A stretch of DNA of 64,000 nt. Source: Cycas panzhihuaensis. Taxonomy: Eukaryota > Cycadophyta. The notes beneath the pieces are model-generated. The model searched no databases. It was not told the origin of the DNA and saw only the letters and a list, made by a program, of their open reading frames with translations. The stretch lies in NCBI GenBank assembly GCA_023213395.1, contig CM041465.1, forward strand, positions 186,255,741 through 186,319,740, read 5' to 3'. The translations under genes and the position numbers were made by a program. How positions within the stretch are numbered: the stretch's first letter is position 1; the number at the start of each line of letters is the position of its first letter. Of the stretch, positions 46,740-57,445 are shown one piece after another.

Positions 46740-48560
46740 ATGCCACTTATGTGACTCATGGTACAATAGTTGAGGCTCACAAAATGTCTCATATCTCCCT
46801 CCTGTCTTTCTATATATACATAATACATTCATCTCTGTGAGATCTAATGAGATCTTTCCTGTGCTCCTAGCTCTGTCCTCTCTCCTCTATCTAAAGTCTG
46901 CCCATGTATAGACTCCCTATAAGGTGGAAGATGTCATCCTTGCTGAACCATAGTGCTCCTTAATAGAATAGCTCACATTCCTACTTTCATTATACATAAA
47001 TGACACCTCTCATTCTCAACTACTCTCATAGTCTTAGCTCTTCTCTCATATCTAAGAATATATCTCAAGCTATAAATGTATGACGAAAGTAGTTAATGCG
47101 ATGTCCTAGTATAGGAGTATACGATCTACTGTGTTCCATGTTAGAGCCTCCTCTAATGTATGTATGCAAGGGAATATCAAGTTTAGCATCCTCCTCAATT
47201 CTTCTAGAGTTATGCTCTCATCATATATCCATAGAAAATATATAAATCATGATTAGTCTCGTGTGTAAAGGGTAAATAATAAAAATAAAAAACTCAACGC
47301 ACTTAAAATTAATTAACTGACACATTTGCTAGCTTACCTCCTCCTATTGACTTAGCTATCATCTCCTCCTCATGTTATGATGCTCTCTCTCCCTAAGGCT
47401 CTTGAGGAGCCTCTTTGATAGGCTCCCTATATCCTACTCTACTCCTTCCTCCTCACCCCTGCTCATTTATTGAGTTGAGCTCCATGCTTTGTATGGAACT
47501 TCCTCTACTGCCACCTAGTGCTCCACCTATCCTCTTGAGTACTTATTAACTCCCTCCCTCTCCTCTATTGGTCAATGCCTCTCCTCTCCTTCCTTGACCC
47601 ATCTCACCATGACCATTATCTCTTCCACCTCTACCTCCTCCTCTCTCTCCTTCTCTCTCTCCCTTTACTAATGATAGGGGCCTCTCCTAATGCTCCTCTT
47701 TCCATTACATCTATCTCATCATCACTCTACATTGGTAGCCCTTCATATACATCTAGTACTAGTTACCTCCTAGTCATCCTACTCAATAAAGGACTATGTG
47801 TACTCCTTGTTATGATGGATATCTTGTTATAGATCTGAGCTCTCATGTACCACATGTTCTTCCTTGGATCCATAATTACTAGCTCTCCTAGTGCTCCTCT
47901 TAGTCTCATCAAAGGAATATGATCATACAACTAACATATCAAGATGCAGCTATATGAGAATACTCCCCTACCCTACCTCCTAATCAGGGATAATTAAAGG
48001 TACATACTATCTACTATGTATTGCTCATAGTTTATCCAAATTCCTTACTTGCATCTCCTCACTACCCCAGCCCACTAAGTTAGAACCACTATGAAGTTCT
48101 AGGTTCTAGCAATCCTGTATATAATGATAAGGGTAATAATCCTCCATATGATAGGTATCCCCTCTACCATCCAAATAGCCTCAATAGATATCCTATGGGG
48201 ACCAAATTGGTCAATAAAACTAGTTAAGTATTAATTGTATGTCATATAAGATTCATTGACCACCACCTTATTGAGCCTGACTCTCTCTCTATTCTAGCTC
48301 ACTCCCAATATCCTCTCTATATCCCTTAGAGTGATCTATAGGTCCCTAATTACCCATACTCTGAAAACATTATATCTTGGGACCTAATAGCTAATAAAAT
48401 TAATGTAAAATCTCATATTGTATTACTAGTTGTGTCGTCCCACTCACTTTAGATAAACCATAAGCTTACGATATAGCCCAATCTACCTCATCCAACTGAC
48501 TAACTAGCTCTTTGATAGCTAATCCCTCATTTTCATATGTACTTACCCTCTCTAGAGGTT
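46740..48560 (-). pseudogene. Antisense plant mobile domain (PMD) ORF relic, T1
   Basis: Reverse-strand frames, broken, across about 1.8 kb. Near 48290-48380 the reading is VFRVWVIRDL, a stop, ITLRDIERILGVS, then NRERVRLNKVVV; this matches the ITLxDVxxxLGLxxxGRxV signature of the PMD and parallels T2 (27450-27570). Further left, IRGGSNMEHSRSYTPILGHR (about 47090-47160) and a repeated acidic/Ser stretch are readable. A Pro/Ser-rich piece lies at about 47400-47830. It sits antisense to gag-pol between integrase and 3' LTR. PMD ORFs in this position are known in Tat-type elements; their role is not established. Confidence 0.55.
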
Positions 48561-49899
48561 GTATCGCATAAAAAATATTACATCAAGATCTAATTTTCAT
48601 GCTATTAAAACTTTAATTTTTAATTTCTTTCTTTTCAAATCTAAAAATGTAATAAATCAAATAAAAATATAATTATCTATTTAAAAATGTGACTTCATAG
48701 TAAAAAATGTAATTTGTTGTTAAAAATGTGATTCCTTTAATTCCATTGTTAATTATCTAATTACATTTTTTTTATAGAATTTTCTCATTTTTTATTATGC
48801 TTTCATGTTTTTCATACTGTAAAATCATGTTTTTTACTATAAAAATTACTTTTATAAAAAAAAGTATGAAGTGAACTTACCAAATGTTTGACTCCCTATT
48901 ACATCCTATTAATATCTATCTTCTAAAGTTGATCTTCCACTGAAATGGCTCTAGATCGCCTCAGAAAATGAGAGATAAGGCCCTTAGATAGCTCAATTTT
49001 CCAACTCCCTTCTGTAAATATGAAATTCAATATATCTATCTTTTTCTTAATAAGGCCAGGGGGGTGGGCGAGGGGGTGGGATTTCTCTCTTTTTTAAGTT
49101 TTTTTTTTTTCTTTTAGCCATTAGATCTATCCAAGTAAGTTTTATTCTCTTACAATATTCTTGAATAAAATCACTTTGGAATAAGGAGAATATTTATCTC
49201 TTATCTATTAAGGTCAATTATCGACTTTAATATATTTGTCTTCCATGGAGCCTTTTGGAGACCTGAATGTTATATCTCTCATATATTTTTCTTTAAATCG
49301 ACTCTTAACTTTATCTCCAAAATGCTTCGAACCCTTTTAAGTATTAAAGAGCCTAAACTATGATAGGGAATGTTCTGAAATCTGATTGTTGATGAGCTTG
49401 AACTATGACAATTAGGCTCTAAAGTCCTTCACCCCATTAATGAGTTTAAACTATGACGGAAGGCTCTAAAGGATCACTTACTAATGAATTGAAACTATGG
49501 TAGTCCTAAGGCTCTAAGAAGTCACTTATTAATAAGCCCAAAAACAATGATAGTCTATCCTTTATGCTCTAGCAAAAGGACTTTCCTCCAAAGTATGGTT
49601 AATAAGAGATAAATTATGACCAGTTAGATTCTTAAGTCTCATATAGTTTATGGGCATTCAATATTGCTTTTACATTAAGTGAATGAGAACTTAATCCATT
49701 TAGATTAACTTTTAGGTAAGATCTCTTTAACTCATTATTGTAGAAAATTTGTTTAACTTAATTATAGTTCTCTTATAAGTTAGTAAACCATCATTCACAT
49801 ACCTCATTTCATACCTTTTGCTTGATAGAGAATCCTTCACTTCCATTATTATCACCTTTTACCATCTTACTTCCTTCTTGAAGTAGGAGCTTTAGGTGT
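48561..49899 (+). other. T1 3' untranslated region
   Basis: Noncoding. Holds a G-rich patch GGGGGGTGGGCGAGGGGGTGGG-like at 49060-49080 beside a T-rich run, and a diverged repeat of AACTATGAYRRTYNRGGCTCTAAAG at about 49355, 49400, 49450, 49495 and 49545 (roughly 45-50-bp spacing). Confidence 0.5.
49345..49600 (+). repeat. Short tandem repeat (~45-50 bp) before the T1 3' end
   Basis: Repeated phrase TTAATGAGYTTRAACTATGA followed by GGCTCTAAAG, at about 49355, 49400, 49440, 49490 and 49540, diverged. Noncoding. Position just before the polypurine tract fits the repeat-rich 3' tails of Tat elements. Confidence 0.6.
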
Positions 49900-49911
49900 C
49901 AAGGGGGGAAA
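49900..49911 (+). other. Polypurine tract of T1
   Basis: CAAGGGGGGAAA directly before TGTTTCACTAAAACC, the start of the 3' LTR. Confidence 0.85.
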
Positions 49912-50021
49912 TGTTTCACTAAAACCTAGCCCTTATCACTTTTAGTATATCTTTTGTATTCTTTCATATGAAAATGATTGATTTGAGGTTTGTTTCATAT
50001 TGTATTAGGCCATTCTTTGAT

Positions 50022-50026
50022 GAAAT
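50022..50026. repeat. Left TSD (GAAAT) of element D
   Basis: GAAAT before TGTTGG; identical to 54630-54634. The uninterrupted site in the other LTR of T1 reads TTGAAATGTTATATTG (about 35695), with a single GAAAT. Confidence 0.95.
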
Positions 50027-50258
50027 TGTTGGAATATGAATGCACATTTGATTTGTCCCACATGCAAGTGGGTCCTACTCTTCCATCATGACTTGTATTA
50101 TAAATACACAATATTATGTATCATATTGTAATAATGTTGTAATGATGTTTTGTTAATACAATGGAGGTACCTTAAGGGTATTGTTTGATCCTATGGAGGT
50201 GATTTTGTTCTGTTTGGTTCTATTTGTGAATTATCTTATGCAGGTTTAATTTCTAACA
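50027..50258 (+). repeat. 5' LTR of element D
   Basis: TGTTGGAATATG to TTTCTAACA, 232 bp. ATTATAAATACACAATATTA (50097-50116) is a TATA-box candidate conserved in both LTRs. Confidence 0.95.
50097..50112 (+). promoter_or_regulatory. TATA-box candidate in LTR of D
   Basis: TATTATAAATACACAA, unchanged in the 3' LTR although about one in ten other positions differ. It would position RNA polymerase II to start the element's transcript. Confidence 0.55.
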
Positions 50259-50270
50259 TGGTATCAGAGC
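50259..50270 (+). other. Primer-binding site of D
   Basis: TGGTATCAGAGC directly after the LTR, an exact initiator tRNA-Met complement. Confidence 0.92.
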
Positions 50271-53208
50271 GCCTAGGTTATGAGAGGTCTACCGAGTTTG
50301 GTTGGTAAAACCGTAATTCTATTAGCATGCAAGGAGGTGGATCTGTAGAGTTGTTGATGCCCATTTCCATTTGATAATACCATTGAGTTTGCCAAGCCCT
50401 AGAATTGTATGGAGGTGATCTTGATGTTTATTAAGCAATTAAGAGATGTTTTTGAAGCCATACACCTATTTGCTAGCTTATGGGAAAATGTAGAGTCCTC
50501 GTGGATCCATGAAATGAATAAATTACAATTAAAATATAAGGTACGCCCATTCCTTGAAGGATTTATATCTGGTCACCTATGATGATTTTAATAAAACTTC
50601 ATGTATATTATCATTATTTGATTGCTGCATCCATGATGTTTTCCATCTCCAACTTTGATAATTCTCTTTTGTTTATTAATATACTTTAGCCTGTATATAT
50701 TATCTAATCACCTTCCTATTTAATATAACCATTACCTGCCTACATGGATAATGTCTGCGATTCAAGATTTATAAAATCTGTGTGATTATTTGTTTGATGT
50801 ATACTATGCATATGTTTCACCTCATTTGCTATACTTCTATGCTCACCAACTATTAAATCGGTTGGTGTTTATTCACTGAAATTGCTCATATAGCCTAATC
50901 TAAATATTATCTTCCTATGTATTATCAATATGAAACTACCCTCTATTACTTTAGAATGGCCTTCCTCTGCATGATAGTCACTTATGTCTGTGTGACAAAG
51001 TTTTCTAGTAGCAGTTCACACGTGAGTAGCCATGATCTTAATAGTCATTGAATAATTATAATAATCACCTGGTGATTAATCTGTTCACCCATTTGTAATA
51101 TATATATTACCGCCCAATTGTTTATAATATTGAATCACCATCGTTTCTACCATTTTAATTTTTCTAATTATTAAATTCATCTAAATATATCTTGATCATC
51201 ATGGCTGCATATTTGTTCTACATGAGTTGATCTTTTAGCCCCATTAATTAATATTAGTCAGTCATTTGAGTTATTAAGTCACCTGTCACATGTGTTATTA
51301 TAGTCAATCATTAGAGATATATATATGGATGATGTATTATGCATTGGTTTATATATGCAACTGTCTATTAAATTTGGTTCATGCATGATAAATTATACAG
51401 TTGTGATGTATTTAGATATTCTGCATGTAGTCATTTATTATTGCCCATATTAATGTAGTTAAATACTTTATATGGTCACCCATTCACTATTCTACTGCAA
51501 TTTTTAGTTCAGCCACCGTATTTATACATTGATATATTTTTTTTTTGAATTGTCTATTTTGTTACCCAAATGCTTCAACGTCAGTCCTAGGGTATCATTA
51601 AATGAATTCACCATATCCAACGTCAACTTTGCATAACCTGGTAATATCGTAATGTTGGCGGCCAAAGCTACGTATAATATGAATGCGGCCAGCTCTTCAT
51701 GATTGATTTCTTTGTAAAATCGCCCTAACCTTGACACAGTATTCGATTTTATAAGTTTGCTCATATGTATATGACATTATTTATATTCACCATTATTATT
51801 ATTATTTTTTTTCACTTGTTTATATTGCCTGACATTTGACTTAATCAAATGTATTTTTAGAGTTCACCCATGCCAATTTTATATATCAGTATTTAATCAT
51901 TGCCCTTCTTTTCTTTGCATCCTTTGAAGATCATTTTTTATATATATCAACATCGCTTTTATAAACTGATATTATTATCATTAAAGTTTAATTCCATTTG
52001 GTAATATATTAACATTGTCATTAAGGGCCCTTTGGTATCAAGTTGTCATTTGAATGATAAAATATGTTATCTCAAATAGGTGAGTGCATATAACCTCTTT
52101 GATGTGGCATATGCATGTCATTTTGACATATGTAAAGAGATGTTTTATTATTAAAGGGAGAATTTCAGGGTATCTGCTAAGTGGTAAGTTGGTGACTTTG
52201 AGGTGATTGTTTGCTCTCTTGTATGCATTGCACCTAAGAGAATAAGTTGGGTAATGTTGATTGTATAGAGTGATATGAGGGAGTACTTTGATAATATAAG
52301 GTATGCTTGAGAGGCAATATTTGAGAGCTATTGGGGTTACATCTCAAGTTTGGGCATTTGTTGAACATGTTTAAGAGCAAGATTTGACATATTTTGATGG
52401 TGTATTCTTTAATCAATTCGACAGGCAAAATTGAAGGCATGACAAGGGCAAGAGGAGGGTAATAAGAGGGCATTGTGATCAAGGTAATGATTAATAAGCA
52501 AGTGAGCTATTGTTATAAGGAAGTAATCTTTGGCATTGAATTGATGGTGGAGTCCTTACAATTATGGCTTTATGGAGATATAAGTGGGTTATTTTTTGAA
52601 GTAAGGTCTTGGTTTGATATGTTGACATGGTGACATGAGATGAAGTTTGAAGCTTTATATTACTCTTTAGCATGTAATCTACATGGAAGAATAATTTTGG
52701 TAATGATGCAATATGAGGTGTTTTACATGTGTTGTATATGAGAGAGTGAGGTTGGTGAAGAGATGTCTATTATTTCTCTTGTATGTATTTACACAAGAGA
52801 ATTGGTGAGGTGATGACTTGGCGATATAAGGCAATTATAACATGTGAGGTTACATGACAAGATTGGACATTTGTCAGGGCATGTTAAGGATGAAATTAGA
52901 GTTGCTTTGTCAATTGACTGAATGCAAAGAAGGATGAGTTTTTTGTTGAAGTTATTTAAAGTGGCATGAGTTGTATTTTTGAGTAATTAAGTGAAGTGCA
53001 TGTACATGATTCCTATAAGATGTATGTGGCTTAGGCATTGACTTGATAAGAGTTTCAGATACTTCTTTTATGTGACTATTTGGCAATATATGAGATGCAT
53101 AAGGCAATGATGTGATGATGAAGTTTGTAATATAAGGGACATGAGACATGAGAAAGTTTGTTGAGGTTGATGGGTGAATTTGTTGATTAAGGGATGTGGT
53201 GTTAGAAA
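50271..53208 (+). other. Leader of element D
   Basis: 2.9 kb without element proteins. The left half is T-rich; the right half (52070-53200) is G/A-rich on the forward strand and contains two diverged copies of one segment (about 52160-52480 and 52740-52960), sharing TCTTGTATGYATT-x-CAC...AAGAGAAT and TTACATSWCAAGWTTGGRCATTTGT. An 80-codon reverse-strand ORF lies at 51522-51764. Confidence 0.6.
51522..51764 (-). CDS. 80-codon antisense ORF in the leader of D, unknown
   Basis: Open from ATG 51764 to a stop at 51522 on the reverse strand, in a patch less AT-rich than its surroundings. The product starts MSKLIKSNTVSRLGRFYKEI and continues with an Ala/Leu-rich middle (ELAAFILYVALAANITI) and a mixed amphipathic end before a Lys-rich tail. 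The composition is protein-like rather than a low-complexity chance frame, which is unusual among the decayed frames here. I do not recognise a family. It may be a host-gene fragment carried by D; no start context, promoter or neighbours support independent expression. Confidence 0.35.
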   Translation of the reverse strand: MSKLIKSNTVSRLGRFYKEINHEELAAFILYVALAANITILPGYAKLTLDMVNSFNDTLGLTLKHLGNKIDNSKKKYINV

Positions 53209-54387
53209 ATGGAATTTATAATCATGGAAGATAATGATGTAGTTATGTATGTTCCTGAAACAAATGAATACTACCTATGGGATTCATTTCTTCCATTACC
53301 TAAGTGTAATGGTGAAGACTACTTCTTTTGGACAATTAAAATGAGATGTTTATTCATAGCTAGAGGTTTGTGGAAGATTATTACTGATGAATATGATATC
53401 CCTAAGTATGAAGAAGAAAAAGAAATGCTTGAGAAGAAAGACAGAAAGACATTCATTATGATTCATGCTACATTCAATGAGGTTTATCTTCCTTCCAAAT
53501 TCCATTTTATCATTCCTATGATTCTACATGCAAGTAATGCTAAAGAACATTGAGATTTTATAAGGGAAGTGTTTGAATATACTCCTAAAGAGACACAATG
53601 AATGATTAAAAAGACAATTAGGGTAAGTTATGGTTATGGTAGAGGTACAATAAATGGAGAAAATATCAACAACACTGATGAAATGACATGTCAAGATGAA
53701 AAATATATGAATACTGATGAAATTTCTATTGAATGTAAGGAAATGATGGTTGAATGCATTCATGAGATCACAACTACTAATGAAGACATTGAAAATGATG
53801 AGTTGATAAAGGTTTATATAGATGACACCATGATCTCAAGAGAGATTGAATATGAATCTAATGGTCCTATAAAGGATAAGTCTTATATTGATGATATTCC
53901 TACTTTAAGTACTGATTCAAGTTTGAATGATGTTCCTTCTTTGAGCATTGATTCAAGTTCAAAGAGTATGCAAGACAATTAAGATTCCACTCCAAAGGTT
54001 AAAGAAATCATCGTTGTATATGGTGTTCAAGAGTTTATATAGGATAATGATGACATGCAAGTTGTGATTAAAGATGATTGTTTATAGGATCTACATCAAA
54101 ATTAGACTAGACCAGGAACAATAAAGAATCAAAATTTTCACTTGCTAGAGTAGCTACATCAACATTATCACTATAAAATTGAAGATGGAAATCAAGCTGA
54201 GGATATCATCTTACAAAGGTATTAGTATAGAATTGAAGATGAAAATCAAGATGAAGATATCATTATGCAGCTAAGACATCACTATAAGATTAAAGATAAG
54301 GATCAAGTTGAAGACATCATTTCCAATACATTTCTAATACATTTCCAAGGACAAGGTGTTGTAAGTATAAATGACCAAAATGTGCAT
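53209..54387 (+). pseudogene. Copia-type gag of element D, few disruptions
   Basis: From ATG 53209 a 114-codon frame reads LPLPKCNGEDYFFWTIKMRC and LFIARGLWKIITDEY: the DUF4219 and UBN2 start of copia Gag (PKFNGENYxxWxxKMxxLF...LWxxV). After a stop at 53551 (TGA for a likely Trp) it resumes as DFIREVFEYTPKETQ, another TGA, then a 126-codon acidic frame (53602-53982) with Asp/Glu/Ser repeats, and ends in three copies of a KIEDxNQxEDII-like unit (54178-54330). No zinc knuckle was seen. The C-terminal half is much more acidic than in standard copia Gag. Only about five stops in 390 codons, so it is the least decayed gag here. Confidence 0.8.
54178..54330 (+). repeat. 54-60-bp coding repeat in the gag of D
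   Basis: Three diverged units start at 54178, 54232 and 54292: ATTGAAGATGGAAATCAAGC, ATTGAAGATGAAAATCAAGA, ATTAAAGATAAGGATCAAGT. Spacing is a multiple of three, and each unit would encode (I)(E/K)D-x-(N/D)Q-x-EDII. Confidence 0.75.
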
Positions 54388-54388
54388 T

Positions 54389-54397
54389 AAGGGGGAG
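54389..54397 (+). other. Polypurine tract of D
   Basis: AAGGGGGAG directly before the 3' LTR. Confidence 0.9.
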
Positions 54398-54629
54398 TGT
54401 TAGAATATTAATGTATATTTGATTTGTCCCACATGTAAGTGGGCCCTACTCTTCCATCATGGCTTGTATTATAAATACACAATATTATGTATCATATTGT
54501 AATAATATTGTAATGATGTTTTGTTCATATAATGGAGGTACCTTAAGGGTACTGTTCAATCCTGTAGAGGTGATTTTGTTCTATTTGGTTCTATTTATGA
54601 ATTACCTTATGCGGGTTTATTTTGCAACA
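54398..54629 (+). repeat. 3' LTR of element D
   Basis: TGTTAGAATATT to TTTGCAACA, 232 bp, alignable without gaps to the 5' LTR. Confidence 0.95.
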
Positions 54630-54634
54630 GAAAT
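54630..54634. repeat. Right TSD (GAAAT) of element D
   Basis: Same as 50022-50026. Confidence 0.95.
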
Positions 54635-56286
54635 GTTATATTGATTTCATTGATGATGTATGTTGAATGATGATGGATGTATTATTATACTATCACCTAT
54701 TATTAACTGATAACTATGGCATTAATTATTCCTTTCACGATCAATTTTAATCATTTCTTCCTTTAAAACATCTTACTTCATGATTTTATCTTAATTTCAC
54801 CCTTAGATTATCTTTTTTAATCAATATTTGGGTATGTTCTTATTATTTTCATTCATTTTGGGATATTTTTCTTATTAATAAAGTCATTTATGCTATAATT
54901 TATCAATAAAATTATTTTTTAACTTTTTAATGAGTTATTTTTATCTCCTTATTTATCGTATTTTTGGTACTGCCAAAAATGTGATCGATTATGTTTTATG
55001 AAGAAAATTACATTTTTGCTTATTCAAAAATATAACCAGTCATGTTTTGACTATTATGCATATGAAACTCTTCTAGTGCACTAGTTTTCTACATGTCACT
55101 ACCAAGATTTGATGGAAACCAACCCTAATCATGCTCAGAACTGATGAAAACCTAATTGTTGGCTATTACTCAAAGTTGGTGAAGTCAGAGATTAAGTTTT
55201 TTGGAAGTGCTTCTTAAGATTTTTTGAGAGACTTTGCTTTACTATTTAGAAAGCCTTTTTCAAAGAGAAAAAAGAGTGAAGTTGGGAAAAAGATTTTGGA
55301 GCTTTGGTTGCTATTTTACTTCTTCTCAAGTTTCAATATTTGTTGTTTCTTAGAATACTTAAATCCTTATGAATTTTACAACTTCAAACTTCTTTCTTCC
55401 TAGTAATATTTTTCCTATTGTGAATTCTTGCAAATCTTCTACTCTTTTGTGATTGTTTGTGATTAGAATCTTTCCTTTCTTCTTGATGATATTTAAGGCA
55501 CCTTTGTACTTATTTTCTTAATTGCAAATTTAGTTAAAAGGTTTGCCCTTTATGGGATTAAAAAATGGCATAGTCTATTGTAAAGAATGATCATCTCTTC
55601 ATTGATTAGATAGCTACTCTTTCCCATTCTTTCTCAATAGTCCAAATTCCAAAGAGGCCTACATTTATCTTAACTTGTTTATGGATACCATTGAGCATGT
55701 TGTTCTTGTGTCTCTTTTTTTCCTTTATTGGTTTTAAAGGAAAATTTAAAAAAGTTTGATCACATGAAAGAAGGAAATCCATTTTGAGGTAGGAGCTCAT
55801 TAATAAGTAAGAAACTATCGAAAGTTACTAGTATTTCTCTTGTTTAACTTCATTCTTTTCATTGCTCTCTTGTTTTAAAAGGAAATCTGAATATATGAAT
55901 GATATGTCTTTGATGTAATCAAATCATATGATATTCCAAGATCCTTTGGTGTTTAAAAGACTCCATTTGTGATAGAATCTTTTAATTTTTAGTCAATTAC
56001 TTGTCTATAGATAATGACTTGATTATGATTGATTACATGGAATCTTTATGATCTAAACATTATTTATTATAATAGAAATATATCTTTAAAATCTCTCTTT
56101 TCATCCTGGAATCATTCTCCAAAAAGAAAATAACATGTAATTGAAAAACAAAAGCTTCATATAAACATTGCATATTATTCAATCTCTTGTTGATTTGTAT
56201 ACATAATTGCATATTATATTAGTTGCATTTCATGTTAGTTCTCCTTCATTAAAAAAGTATGTGTTGCATCTAAAGGAAATAGTATT

Positions 56287-56303
56287 CCCCCCCCCCCCCC
56301 CCC
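56287..56303. repeat. Homopolymer run C17
   Basis: Seventeen C in a row inside the T1 3' LTR, where the 5' LTR has T-rich sequence (37317-37328). Could be slippage or an assembly fault. Confidence 0.9.
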
Positions 56304-56392
56304 GTTTTTTCCATCTTAGTATGTTTCATTTTAAAAGGAAAATAAAAAGGACATTGCATGTGTGAAGTTAGTGCTTATAGTTATGTATTGAA

Positions 56393-56729
56393 TGTTGGAA
56401 GATAAAGGGAGTGCAGAGTGGGAGAAAGTATGAAATAATCAGTCCATATTGAGAATCACAAACCAAAGTATCATATTATTCAAACCATTGTATAATGATA
56501 GTACATCAAGTTTCCTTTAGAAGGTGGTGTTAAAAGACACCAGGGTTATGCACCCTGGAAAATATATAGTTATAAGGGAGGAGGAAAACCTCCTCAACCT
56601 TTAAAATTTAAATAATAATAAAATAATACATAACTCAATATAAAATTAAACTCATCTAACTTACCCTTAACATGTGTATTATCACATGTGTCTAAGATGG
56701 GAGTGGGGTAATGAACATTAATCTTAACA
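56393..56729 (-). repeat. 3' LTR of element C
   Basis: 337 bp. It shares with A's LTRs the patches GAAGGTGGTGTTAAAAGACACC, CTCCTCAACCTTTAAAATTT and GTGGGGTAATGAACATTAA-like ends. Confidence 0.8.
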
Positions 56730-56744
56730 AACTCCCCCTTAATA

Positions 56745-57445
56745 TTCATCATGAACATCCTTTATTTCTCCTTAAACTTGTGGTATCTATACTTGAAGAA
56801 AACTTTGAATACTTATGTCTTAGCTTGATAATCAACATCCTTGATGTAATCAATAACAACTTACCTTGTAATCCTTTCAACAAAGTGGATCTCTTTAATA
56901 TCATGTAGTATGAATAGCTTCCAAGTAAGTGTAGTAGAGGTAGCTTGATTTGAATGAATAAAAATAGTTTTATCTTGATGTTTGTTCTTTACTTTAGTTG
57001 AGTCTATGATATATATCATCTTACCAAATGTGACATTGGGGTCATTATTTGTATTGAAATCTATACCAGTATAAGAAATGTTAATCTTTTCATCAGATGG
57101 TATCTACTCTAACATCTGCTTTACAAGAAAAGCATCATCAATATAATTAGTGATATTAAGATGTAAGGGATCTCCCCCATAAATTAATTCTAATGTATTC
57201 CACACTAATTTGGATGTAGTCATTTTTAAATCACAAGAAAATACATTATCATCTATGCTACAAAACAAAAGTGCTAGGACTTCATTATCCCTTTTCAAAT
57301 CTTCTTTAATGTTTAGTTTATATCCATCATTTATATATTTTTAAAGGTTATTTGAGATTAAGTGTTCTTTCATTATGATTCTTAAAAGCTAAAAGTTATT
57401 TCTATTAAATATTAAAAAACTAATATTACTTAAATTCATTGCCAT
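56745..57445 (-). pseudogene. Copia-type gag relic of element C
   Basis: Starts at ATG 57445 (MAMNLSNISFLIFNRNNF), with two early stops, then an open stretch of 64 codons (57104-57298): KRDNEVLALLFCSIDDNVFS, SKLVWNTLELIYGGDPLHLN and IDDAFLVKQMLE. These boxes match A and B; here the Trp before NTLELIYGGD is intact, which confirms that TGA/TAG in A and B replaced Trp. The frame continues to about 56745 with a Lys-rich end next to the polypurine tract. UBN2-type Gag, no zinc knuckle, no protease. Confidence 0.8.

Larger units (their letters stand above)
50027..54629 (+). mobile_element. Gag-only copia-type LTR element D (TR-GAG), complete
   Basis: The best-preserved element in the window: 4603 bp, LTRs of 232 bp each (50027-50258 and 54398-54629), GAAAT TSDs on both sides, primer-binding site TGGTATCAGAGC at 50259-50270, polypurine tract AAGGGGGAG at 54389-54397. 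By hand the LTRs differ at about 22 of 232 positions, mostly transitions, so it is not recent. The only element gene is a copia-type gag at 53209-54390, at the 3' end, after a 2.9-kb leader. No protease, integrase, RT or RNase H is present. It entered the 3' LTR of T1 and so is younger than T1. Confidence 0.92.
49912..56392 (+). repeat. 3' LTR of T1, split by D and truncated
   Basis: Left part 49912-50026, right part 54630-56392. Joined across D they align with 35588-37390 or so. The alignment ends abruptly at ...TTATGTATTGAA (56392), where element C begins; in the 5' LTR the sequence goes on (TGTATTGAAAAGAAGGTGG) for about 300 more bases. That last part of the LTR is not found on the far side of C or G2. 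Confidence 0.8.

Noticed and set aside
53524-53763. 79-codon reverse ORF, and the reverse ORFs at 52234-53149
   Set aside because: The first is a shadow of the gag of D; the others lie in a purine-rich leader and look like low-complexity chance frames.
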